A stretch of 22,686 nucleotides of DNA from Paratrimastix pyriformis. Its lineage: Eukaryota > Preaxostyla > Paratrimastigidae. Of the stretch, positions 8,806 to 16,465 are shown piece after piece. The stretch is from the NCBI GenBank assembly GCA_027972325.1, contig JAPMOS010000371.1, positions 1 to 22,686 on the forward strand. Direction: 5' to 3'. The translations under genes and the position numbers were made by a program. Each line of letters opens with the position of its first letter. Position 1 is the stretch's first letter. The notes under the pieces were generated by a model. That model made no database searches. It saw nothing but the letters and a program-made list of their open reading frames with translations, and was not told where the DNA came from.

Positions 8806-9900
8806 CTCCTCTTTCCCCGGCAACCCCGCCCTCAAGTTAGCCTCCTTTTTCGCAGCACCACTTTTCCACCCCACAAAATTCTTCCGCCTCCGCCTTCTCA
8901 TCATACACCCGCTCAATATCCAGCATTTTCGCTTTTGCCTCTTCTTCCTCTGCATCCCTTTTCCCTTCCTTCTCGCGCCTTCACTCCCTTCCCCTCCCCG
9001 CAGGCACCCTGACTTCCGGTAACTATCCACTGCAGATAGGCTTCCCACACCCACCCCATGCCTGCTCCGCCCCGGCCCATCCCGCTCCCCAGCCTTCCCA
9101 CCTCCCATCTGCATCTTCACACCTCCGAACGCCGGTCCCAGGGCCGACTTCCTCATCTTCGAAGCCTTTTCCTGCCCCTCCACATACAGGAACACATCTC
9201 CATGACCTGCTTCCTCTTCCCCAACTTCTCCGACCCTGCTGTCATTAAACCTCCACCATTGGTCTCCAATCTTTTGACCGCCACCCAGTGTCGCCCACCC
9301 CCTTCTCCCACAAAACTCCGCCACCGCTACCATGTGGTACACCTTACCGCCCATTTCCACCACATCCGGCTGGACCCTCCATTGCCTCTTATCAACCATC
9401 CCTTCCCTACCCCGCGTCACTTGGACGACCATAACACCCTCTGTTCCCACCACCCGCTCCTCCCTCGCATGCCAACGATCCACCCCACACCCAGGGCACC
9501 TTTTTCGTATCCTCTGATTTGAAAGGATCACCCTTCCCACAGCGTCACTCATTTTCTCGAAATCCCGCTCCAATCTCACCGTTAGATCGCTTCTCTCTCT
9601 CTCCGTTCCGCTGCTCATAAGCTCACACTCCTGACATGTGTCCTCTACTTCCACAGTTACCTTTGCCGCGATCCCAGACCTCCGCAACAATTCAACGAGG
9701 GCCTCCTCCGCTTCCCCATCCTGCCCTTCGTCCAAACCCCTGGTTCCCTCCCTCCACACCCCATCTTCCCACTCCGGGGTCCCATGACCTCCCCGCAATA
9801 TCTCGTACAACTCACCCACCCCCCCAGCCGCCTCAACCACCTGGAGGGCCGTGCTGATCCAGCACCGGTGGCCAGTGACATTAACTATTCCTCTATACAT
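8740..9900 (-). pseudogene. LINE polyprotein N-terminus: USP-like deubiquitinase domain and start of AP endonuclease
   Basis: Residues 4-20 (GIVNVTGHRCWISTALQ) match the Cys box of ubiquitin-specific proteases (GLxNxGNxCYxNxxLQ), with C13 as the nucleophile. CxxC pairs at C89/C92 and C135/C138 fit the USP zinc ribbon. Residues 188-220 fit the His box, from YHMVAVAEF to WWRFNDSRV, and VFLYVEG (236-242) fits the closing strand. The GHYxA core is seen in another frame here (GRHWVAVKR, around 9280), so this copy carries two small compensating shifts. Residues 300-350 are Lys/Arg-rich, and VRVVGWNVRGW (368-378) opens the endonuclease. If active, the domain would cleave ubiquitin or ubiquitin-like conjugates; function is inferred from motifs. 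Confidence 0.8.
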
Positions 9901-10043
9901 TCCGCCCCATTACCATCCTCCAGCTCTCCATCACCTTCCCCACTCCATTTCCACCTCCATAGCAATCCTGCTCCCCACCGCCTCCAATCTTTTTACCGAT
10001 GTCATCGTCATTACAATAAAACTCAACCAACCCAACCAGCTTT

Positions 10044-10250
10044 TCAAAATTCAGCCAAGTCAATGTCAGCCCACCCCCTTTTCCACCCCTCCTTCATCCC
10101 CACCCATCTCTTTAATCGGTCAACAATAAAATTCCAATTGGCCTGGCATGCTAAACCTTCCAAGTCCCCCAAGCGTACATTATCACTCGCATCCATGATA
10201 TCCGAGCCAGTCTCCCTTTCCAAACCTCCCTGTCCCAAGAGCACTGCCGA
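10044..10250 (-). pseudogene. Possible N-terminal extension of the LINE polyprotein
   Basis: A 66-residue minus-strand frame (ending KRGWADIDLAEF) has ordinary protein composition, with DASDNVRLGDLEG and a Trp-bearing helix. It lies just upstream of the USP-like segment in another frame. It is probably part of the same polyprotein, separated by a stop and a shift. No family is recognised. Confidence 0.35.
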
Positions 10251-10253
10251 AAC

Positions 10254-10928
10254 TCAAAGGAGTCTACAAGGCAAACGGCAACAAGGAAAACATTCGCACA
10301 GACCGTAAGCAAAGGAAGCCAGCCCCAGCCACCTGAGCCAAAGTAGTATGCCCCCGATGTCGCCAGCCTGTGACGCATTCCCATCCCCGGCATGGTCCTC
10401 CATCCTACCATCAAGGTTTTCCCCAAAGCCGGGGTTCTCCTCTGCTCCTTCCCTCATGAGGTTGTCCCCTTCAGCGGGGTTTTCCTCCTTCTTCTTCTTG
10501 AGGTTGTCCCCCTTGGGGTTTTCCTCCTCCGTGTCCGTCCCCCACCCAGCCGATGGCGCCCAGCGATGCCCCTTGAGGTTGTCCCCGACGCCGGGGTTTT
10601 CCTCCTTCTTGAGGTTGTCCCCCTTCTTGGGGTTTTCCTCCATCATGTCCATACCCCACCCAGCCGATGTCGCCCAGCGCTGCCCCTTGAGGTTGTCCCC
10701 GACGGCGGGGTTTTCCTCTTTCTTGAGGTTGTCCCCGACGGCGGGGTTTTCCTCCTTCTTGAGGTTGTCCCCGACGGCGGGGTTTTCCTCCTTCTTGAGG
10801 TTGTCCCCTTCGGGGTTTTCCTCGTACCACTCGGTGAGGTTTGCCTGCCACATTTTAGCCAGGTTGTCCTCGACCCTCTCTGGCCACCCCAGGGTAACGA
10901 TCCCTAGGGCATCCCGCCGACGTAGCAC
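10254..10928 (-). CDS. ORF with 12-residue tandem repeats (EENPAVGDNLKK)
   Basis: A 224-residue minus-strand frame has a short lead (VEDNLAKMWQANLTEWY), then repeats of the unit EENPAVGDNLKK. The unit is 36 bp and lies mostly within 10430-10815. Two longer spacers with GQRWATSAGWG / GHRWAPSAGWG separate blocks of repeats. A hydrophobic stretch (GGILLWLRWLGLASFAYGL) precedes the stop. Because 36 is divisible by three, every frame is equally periodic, so coding is not proved. The Asn-Leu-Lys/Glu-Glu-Asn-Pro frame has the most natural composition. It lies directly upstream of the LINE polyprotein and could be its N-terminal part or an intervening minisatellite. Unrecognised. Confidence 0.4.
   Translation of the reverse strand: MLRRRDALGIVTLGWPERVEDNLAKMWQANLTEWYEENPEGDNLKKEENPAVGDNLKKEENPAVGDNLKKEENPAVGDNLKGQRWATSAGWGMDMMEENPKKGDNLKKEENPGVGDNLKGHRWAPSAGWGTDTEEENPKGDNLKKKKEENPAEGDNLMREGAEENPGFGENLDGRMEDHAGDGNASQAGDIGGILLWLRWLGLASFAYGLCECFPCCRLPCRLL
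10430..10815. repeat. 36-bp minisatellite
   Basis: The plus-strand unit contains gaggttgtcccc, a variable gacggcgggg and ttttcctcctt. About nine or ten units, perfect or shortened, occur. Two copies of an interspersed block (cacccagccgatg) make a higher-order repeat. The three units at about 10690-10800 are almost identical, which suggests recent slippage or unequal exchange. Confidence 0.9.
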
Positions 10929-12171
10929 AGCGGCCCCTCCTCTCCAGCACCCGCAGAACCGCTGCGGGTGTTAAGGGGTCCTGGTTTGACCGTTGACCCC
11001 TTGACCGGCCCTAGCGTCACCACCAGTCCTACCGAGATCATCGATCTCAGAAAATGAGTAAACTGTAATAAATGAAAACTTACACAGACCTTCAGACATC
11101 GTCCAAAGTTGCCCATTCCTTCGGAGGTTTTGTGCAGATGCAGGCATTGGAGCTCCCATCTGCTCAGTCCAGTATTGGAATTGGATGACTGAAAAAAGGT
11201 ACACACAGACCAACCCCATTCCAGGAAAGCTCAAAACAATAACCAGACTGCCCTTGACCAGCCCTACCAAGATCAGCGGCCACATTCCTAAAAGTTTCTG
11301 AAGATGACAAAAGAATACCGGAAAGACAGACTCTCTCCCAAAGAACGTGCCGCATCAGCAACATCCCAGAGAAGGATCTTCCATCTGACCAGACGGTCAG
11401 ACAGGCATCTCAGGGGCCAGATATCTGAAATTCTAAGGATGAGCCGCTGCCAGACGTCCCAACAACCAACAAACCGGTAGATATTTCCGACACCAGACAG
11501 GGCCCACCTCCGAGGCAAAGCACTCTGTCCAGCCGGGAGACTATGATCAAAGCATGATTAGAAACTCTCCACCCATCTTCCTCCATCCACAGACCAACGA
11601 GACATCGGCTAGACATACCACACCAACCTGAGGGCAGCCGCCACCCACAATGCAGCCACCACACCAAGCCGGCACACCATCCAACCACCGTTGGAAAGTA
11701 GGGGCGCTCAGCCCACCAGAAAACGCGGGAGAAAACAGCCATCCCAACCCCGCCAACCCTCCTGATCCCATCTCTCTCCCGTCCACCACCGGCCCCTTCG
11801 CCCCTTCCAGAGGTCTTCCCCTTCTCCGTACCAGCATTCCCAGTTCTCATTACCAGTCTTTATCCAACCCATACGACCACGCTTCTCGCCCCTCTCTTTT
11901 TGATCAACAAGGCCAATTCCATTTACCCTACCGTGGACCCAATTCTCTTCGACCACCGTCTGCATCCAAAAGCACCATACACATATCACTTCCTGTCTTT
12001 GCACTACCTTCTCCAATTTTACCCCACTCCACCTTCTTTTCCTTCATTCGATTGCTCCCCCGCCAACCACTCTCCTCCCCACGCCATTCCAATAGAAGGC
12101 TGTTTCTTTCCACACGCATGTCCCAGGAGCAAGAGCGTAAGAGGGTGGAAGAGAAACACAGCCCCCAACCT
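10929..12171. other. Stretch without a recognisable gene
   Basis: This lies between gene copy C and the repeat-bearing ORF. Frames on both strands are short, overlap and lack family motifs. A minus-strand frame (11850-11410) is Trp/Gly-rich and unconvincing. On the minus strand, 12170-11700 contains peptides such as GWIKTGNENWECWYGEG. They recall in style the Trp-rich peptides after copy B (GKWWVKWWFVTQTGENG, near 16670), but the resemblance is too weak to call homology by eye. It may be the inter-ORF region of the LINE if copy C is ORF1. Confidence 0.4.
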
Positions 12172-13302
12172 TTACTTGAACTTCTTCCCCGCATTCACCC
12201 CCACCGACACCTTCACCACACGCGGACGCGACTCCCGCTTCAAAGCGTCGATGGCCTCCCTCTGCTCCGGGGTTGCCATGACACAAAACGTCCCGTCCCA
12301 CCGCCCACTTGACCACGCCACTTCTGATCTCCAAATATCGGAGACCTCTACCACAATGTGGTGGTTCTTGAGGTACTCCTGCATCTGCTGCGGCCACTCG
12401 ACACCGGCCGCACGAATAAAGGCCAAACGATGGTCCGCCCGGAGAGGCCGATCCTCCCCGGAGCGATCTGTACTATGCGCTTGCCCCGGAAGATCTCCGG
12501 GATGTGGGGCTGTCCCACCGAGCATGTCACAGACACACGCCATGCACCCGGCTGGCGAGCAGGCTTGACCCAAACTACCGGGGTGGCGATCAATAAGTCA
12601 GCGATTGCGAACAGACACTGCGCACTCGGGTTCGCTTCACGCAACCATTGGCGAACCTCCTCTTCTTTAGCTTCCAGGGCAAACCACCCAGATGAGCCCT
12701 CATTGTAACAAAGGTCACAGCTGAGGCCGGCCGCTCACATTCACTTCCCAGATCAGTCAGGACGGCCTGATTCCGACTTGCAAAAGCTCCAAGAATCTCC
12801 GCGGCATCGGGTCTCAGACACGTCACGCCAAAGTTCCTTCTTCCAGGCCTTGTTGAACACGGGCCTCGCCAAGGATCTCACGAAGCTGGCATTCAAGTTC
12901 GTACCAGCTAAATTGCACAGCACTTGGCTCAAATTTAATAGCGAATCTCATTGTCTCAGCCTGTAATTCACAAAAGGCAATTGACAAACAAAGACCCAAG
13001 ATGAGCCCAACAAACATCCTTGATAGGCGGACTTTCGGTAGGAAAGCCACTATCCAATTAACACAGACCATAACTTTTTCCTTCTTTTCACCCTGCTCCT
13101 CGGCCTGGCTCTTTTCGGCCACTCTTTTTTTACCAGCCGCCTCCATTCTTTGGCGATTGGCTTCAGCCTCAACACTTTCCAGCGTCAGAGGAACCGCACC
13201 AGCATCTTCAACAGAATGAGTTTCAGAAGACATCGTCAATTGGCCAATAGAAAAGGCGAAGATCCCAAATTCAAACACTTTCCAGGTCGGTAGGACCGGG
13301 GG
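12172..13302 (-). pseudogene. Gene copy C, diverged member of the coiled-coil/hydrophobic/RRM-like family
   Basis: The likely start is at 13233 (MSSETHSVEDAG), preceded by gtttgaattt as in A and B. The order matches copy B: a charged helix (EANRQRMEAAGKKRVAEKS), a hydrophobic stretch (FVGLILGLCLSIAF), LRPDAAEILGAF against DRPTAEQFTRVE, LGGLPW then EAKEEEVRQWLRE against LAGFPTEASEEDVATWLGR, and SGRWDGTFCVMATPEQRE against TGRWDGTWLLVVDPEERD. The parts lie in different frames (changes near 12820, 12650 and 12500), so it is a pseudogene or contains introns. The 5' similarity to A and B starts at about 13302, where the YR N-terminal piece ends. The LINE ORF lies downstream on the same strand. Confidence 0.75.
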
Positions 13303-13319
13303 AAGCCGTCTGCTAGGTC

Positions 13320-14024
13320 CCAGATCGGACCGAGGTCTTTGCCCCCAGCCGGTTTGTCCTTCCCGATGCCGGTGACGACTTGTTTCACCAGTTTGCCTTC
13401 CGGTGATAGAGGGTGGCCACTCATGGTGAAGAACATGGACAGTGCTGAGCGACGTGCCCCTGCTGAGCCCGAGCTGAGGTCCCTCTCCATGGCTTCATCC
13501 GCAATGAACGAGGCGACCTGGACCTCATTCTGGTCGGTCGCCTCCGTGATCGGAGCCAGGTCTTTGAGCGCGCACCACTCTTCATAGCGGCGAATGATGT
13601 GTGAGTATTTCTTCGAGGTTTTCTCTGCCAATGACCTCTGAATGAAATAACCTGCCGCTGCCGACTGCTCCGGATGCTTGGGGGCCCAAGCAGGTGCCTC
13701 ATCTGAGAGCTTTTTCCGGGCTGTGGGTGTGGGTGTCGCGCGTCCTGGGGCAGGACCTTTCTTGCCCGGGCGGAACAGAGTTCCGTCCACGGGTGTCCCC
13801 GCGGCGTTCTGGGCATCACAGGCCCCGCTCGTGGGTGCTTCCGACCGACCCGGGGGGTTTGTCACACAGGACTCCGGGTGGTGCGTCATGGGAGTGGGGG
13901 TGGTGGTGCTCTTTGAGCGCAGAGACGCTGCCAGCTCGGCTAAGGTCATGTCCTCTCCCGAGTCTGCGTCGACGTCTACAGCTCCCTGTCCCACTGTGGG
14001 ATCAGGGGCTCGTTGCTCCCCCAC
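13320..14024 (-). pseudogene. Tyrosine recombinase, N-terminal (SAM-like) part
   Basis: The first 120 or so residues are a disordered Pro/Thr/Ala-rich lead. Then YFIQRSLAEKTSKKYSHIIR, YEEWCALKDLAPI, VASFIADEAMERDLS, GARRSALSMFFTMSGHPL and KLVKQVVTGIGKDKPAGGK form the helical core-binding domain typical of YR transposon integrases (DIRS/Ngaro/Crypton-like). The catalytic half is missing: the frame leaves the family at about 13320, where the 5' boundary of gene copy C begins. No ATG opens the frame at 14024. A different-frame ATG at 14062 begins MGPARIFDDPEAWWG, which may be the original N-terminus. Confidence 0.8.
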
Positions 14025-14106
14025 CAGGCCTCCGGGTCGTCGAAGATCCGGGCTGGACCCATGGGGTCCAGCTGTCGGTCCTGGAACTTCTGGACGAGGG
14101 TGAGAT

Positions 14107-14356
14107 CAGAGAGTTACACGAATATAGGAGGAGTAGAGATATTCTCTACTCGTTTGAAGTGATGCGTTCGGCGCATCTTCCTACCTCGCGCAAAGAAGAA
14201 AAGAATCAACCGGATACCGGCACGAATAGCCAGCTACACCCCGGTTCGCGCACAAGGCGCACCATTCCATCTTCTAGTTCGGGAACTCCCGCTGGGAGGA
14301 TGGGTGGGACCGAGTAGAGAATATCTCTACTCCTCCTATATTCGTGTAACTCTCTG
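14107..14356. repeat. Perfect 46-bp inverted repeat
   Basis: 14107-14152 and 14311-14356 are exact reverse complements, starting cagagagttacacg and ending tctctactcg, around a 158-bp spacer. Each arm contains a 9-3-9 palindrome. The spacer carries a small hairpin, gatgcg ttcg gcgcatc (about 14160-14177). The repeat lies between the two YR pieces, where element termini would be expected. Confidence 0.9.
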
Positions 14357-14449
14357 TTTTGGGTGGATACTTCCCAAAACTTAAGTTACACTCTAGGGAA
14401 CACTTTATTGTGTTCCTCGGAGTAGAGATATTCTCTACTCGTTTGAAGT
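14131..14449. promoter_or_regulatory. Three palindromic sites, possible recombinase binding sites
   Basis: GAGTAGAGA, a 3-bp centre (TAT or ATA) and TCTCTACTC occur at 14131-14151, at 14312-14332 (inverted) and at 14420-14440. The first and third continue identically with gtttgaagt, making a 30-bp direct repeat. Two inverted 9-bp arms around a very short core resemble tyrosine-recombinase crossover sites. Two further hairpins lie between the second and third sites: gttttggg/cccaaaac and ggaacac/gtgttcc. The role is inferred. Confidence 0.5.
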
Positions 14450-14695
14450 CAGGAGAGATCACAAGCCTCACGAACGAGGCACCACCACACCCCGCAGCGA
14501 GAGTCGCCTAGCGGAGGAACCCCGCCCGAGCGCGGGGAGCAGACGCAAAGAAAAATAAAAGGAGAAACCACACTCTTATTGGGAAAACCACAACAGGTTA
14601 CTACTTACTCAAGCCGGCGCTGACCGAGAAAGAAAGAAAGCGCCGCCACCAACCCCAACCCCTGACCGGCGACGCCAGCGGAGAACCCGAGGGAG
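14450..14695. other. Tail region after the YR catalytic part
   Basis: No gene is seen. On the minus strand this follows the YR stop and leads to the palindromic sites. It contains small hairpins (gcctc/gaggc near 14465-14480; cccgc/gcggg near 14521-14536), an A-rich run near 14548-14575 and a (gaaa)n run near 14627-14640. It is probably the 3' non-coding end of the YR element. Confidence 0.45.
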
Positions 14696-15121
14696 TCAGG
14701 CGTAAACTGCTGCCCCCAGCTGCTGCAGCTTTTGACTGCGCAGATAGAACCTTGTGAAGGTATCGGAGCGGGAGGACCAACGGAACTGAAGAAGCACGAG
14801 CGCTTCCGGAATTCCGGCCTCCAACGCTCGAGAAGAACCCATACCTCTCAGACAATGAGGTTTGAACTTCACCGGATCAATCCCGGCTTCCAGCATGAGC
14901 TTCTTGACGCAAGAGCCGAGCCACTTCGCCGTGCACGGCGATCCCGACCGGAAGCTCACGAACAGAGGCTCCTTCGGGGCCGCCAACGGGCGCCTCTCCA
15001 GGAGCTCCTCCACCGCTGCCACCGCGCAACGGCATGGGTGCTCTGGGCAAGCGGGAATAGGCTGCGTTACCCACAACATCGCGCGAGACTCCTTTGTCAG
15101 CGCGCGAAAACGCAGCGCATC
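14696..15121 (-). pseudogene. Tyrosine recombinase, C-terminal catalytic part
   Basis: The minus-strand frame reads LTKESRAMLWVTQPIPACP (the beta-hairpin with the catalytic Lys), CAVAAVEELLERRP, PLFVSFRSGSPCTAKWLG, VKKLMLEAGIDPVKFKPHCLRG (the HxxR box) and FRWSSRSDTFTRFYLRS (Trp position and nucleophile Tyr), ending AVYA. The first catalytic Arg region is absent because repeat X starts at 15122. It is the complement of the piece at 13320-14024 but lies upstream of it on the coding strand, so the two cannot be one linear gene in this order. The open frame running on into X is fortuitous. Confidence 0.85.
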
Positions 15122-15387
15122 TGTTCCAGGGTTTCTGTGGACGCTATAGACGTTGAGATTTCTATAGAAAACAGCCCGACGCTCTGGCCTCCGGGTTTTC
15201 GTGGACAGACCCTCCCCACTCGGCCTGTCTGTAGTGAGGGCCCGCGGGTTTTCATGAACAGACCCTCCCAAATCCTCCTTGCTTCGCTTTCACCTTGCAT
15301 CACCCTGACGCACTTCCTCCTCCTTTTTTCGAGAGAAAACGTCGAGCCTCTTTTTCTCTAATTTCGGATCATAAAGAGAACCAGATT
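15122..15387 (-). repeat. Repeat X, copy 2 (uninterrupted)
   Basis: This 266-bp copy is nearly identical to 3381-3511 plus 4398-4536 and has the uninterrupted word gggttttcatgaac where copy 1 carries the TIR element. One end abuts the truncated YR gene and the other lies 3 bp before the 5' boundary of gene copy B. I see no clear target duplication. Confidence 0.8.
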
Positions 15388-15390
15388 AAT

Positions 15391-16465
15391 CCCCGGGGTC
15401 GAGTTGACCTTCAACGTTTGAATTTCTCCGCAGAAGATGGCTGATTCTGAATCTGTGACTATGTCTGATGCTGAGAAGGAGGCGGCTGCGCAAGAGGCTG
15501 CCCGTGTGCAACAACACAAGCGTGCGGCCGAGAAGAGTGCGGCGGAGGCGGCGGCTCCTGCAAGGATGAGGGAGAGCCCATGTTGGGATCAGGTCTGTTT
15601 GATTGAGTGCCGCAAACGAAGCGCCCTGAGTTGGGGCCGGCGGCTTGGAGTGATCCTGACGATCTTTTTTGTGCTGCAGGCTATTGGGGCTACGCTCTTG
15701 TTCCCTGATGGGAATCCTCTGTCCTATGCTGAAATTCAGGCGTCTTTTGCGGGCGCCGCGGTGGAGGGGTCGTTCCCCGAATTCTCAATTCTATTCGATC
15801 GTCCGACGGCCGAGCAGTTCACAAGGGTTGAGGAACTTGGCCAGAAGTTTCATGCTACTGTGAGGCCTATTGTGGCTGTGGCGACTGAATTCCAGCCGGA
15901 CATTATCACGACAACGCTCTTCAAGGCGACGCTTGCTGGCTTTCCGACGGAGGCCAGTGAAGAGGATGTGGCGACTTGGTTGGGAAGGAAAGGTTTGTGT
16001 TGTGCTATGGAGAAGGGGTGTTATGGTTTTGGTAGATTCTCTGAGGGTGTTCAAGTTAATGCCTGCGATCTTTCAAGTCAGCTTCTTTGCGGAGGAGAAG
16101 AAGAAATGCCGAAGTGGTTCCCGCGCCGGGATGCCAACCCGAGATGGCCCATTACCGTGGTGCCTCCCGAAGTGCGGGTCGAGGTGCCGCCCAACAAGAA
16201 GCTGGCGATGCTGCGCCGTCGGGATCTGGCGACTGTGCCGGCTGTCGAGGCCTGGTTGGCGAGCCTGACGCCTCCAATCCGCCCAGCGACCATTGCCAGG
16301 AAGGGACAAGCCTTCCTGACTGGTCGCTGGGACGGTACGTGGTTATTGGTGGTCGATCCCGAGGAACGAGACCGGCTGGCGAGGGAGAAGCAGCAGCAAT
16401 ATGGGGGGCCGCGGACTATTGTTCGGCGGACTGTGGTGCGTGTGGCGGCCAAGGGGTTGCTGTGA
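15391..16465 (+). CDS. Gene copy B: 342-residue coiled-coil, hydrophobic, RRM-like protein
   Basis: The ATG is at 15437 and TGA at 16463-16465; the 5' flank from 15391 is shared with copy A. Residues 10-42 form a charged Ala/Glu/Lys helix. Residues 69-89 (LGVILTIFFVLQAIGATLLF) could be a membrane segment after a basic stretch. Residues 158-184 (TTTLFKATLAGFPTEASEEDV, WLGR) look like the first strand and helix of an RRM-like fold. Residues 296-310 (TGRWDGTWLLVVDPEE) are the best-conserved part against copy C, and the tail is basic. Residues 53-81 begin GTCTGT and end CTGCAG in DNA, so they could be an 87-bp in-frame intron. Residues near 186-213 may be another, GTTTGT...AG. No known family is recognised; a LINE ORF1-type nucleic-acid binder is one possibility. 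Confidence 0.65.

Larger units (their letters stand above)
5157..10250 (-). mobile_element. LINE copy 1: USP-like + AP endonuclease + RT + partial RNase H
   Basis: Domains appear in order on the minus strand: USP-like protease (about 9900-9150), AP-type endonuclease (about 8805-8040), reverse transcriptase (about 7380-6450), connecting region and the first strand of RNase H (to 5157). Frames change repeatedly, so the copy is decayed. The 3' end is lost at the MITE. The 5' limit is uncertain: it could extend to 10928 (repeat-bearing ORF) or even to 13302 if gene copy C is its ORF1. RNase H together with AP endonuclease places it among RNase H-bearing LINEs (I/R1/Tad/L1-plant kind); I cannot fix the clade. 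Confidence 0.88.

Noticed and set aside
9058-10308. Plus-strand Pro-rich frames opposite the USP-like region
   Set aside because: Antisense to the USP and endonuclease motifs; composition reflects the opposite strand.
10430-10815. CRISPR-like array
   Set aside because: Units are contiguous and vary internally with no unique spacers of constant length; it is a minisatellite in a eukaryotic context.
14160-14260. A tRNA-like look in the spacer (ccggttcgcg, short hairpins)
   Set aside because: No proper B box, acceptor stem or anticodon arm can be folded by eye.
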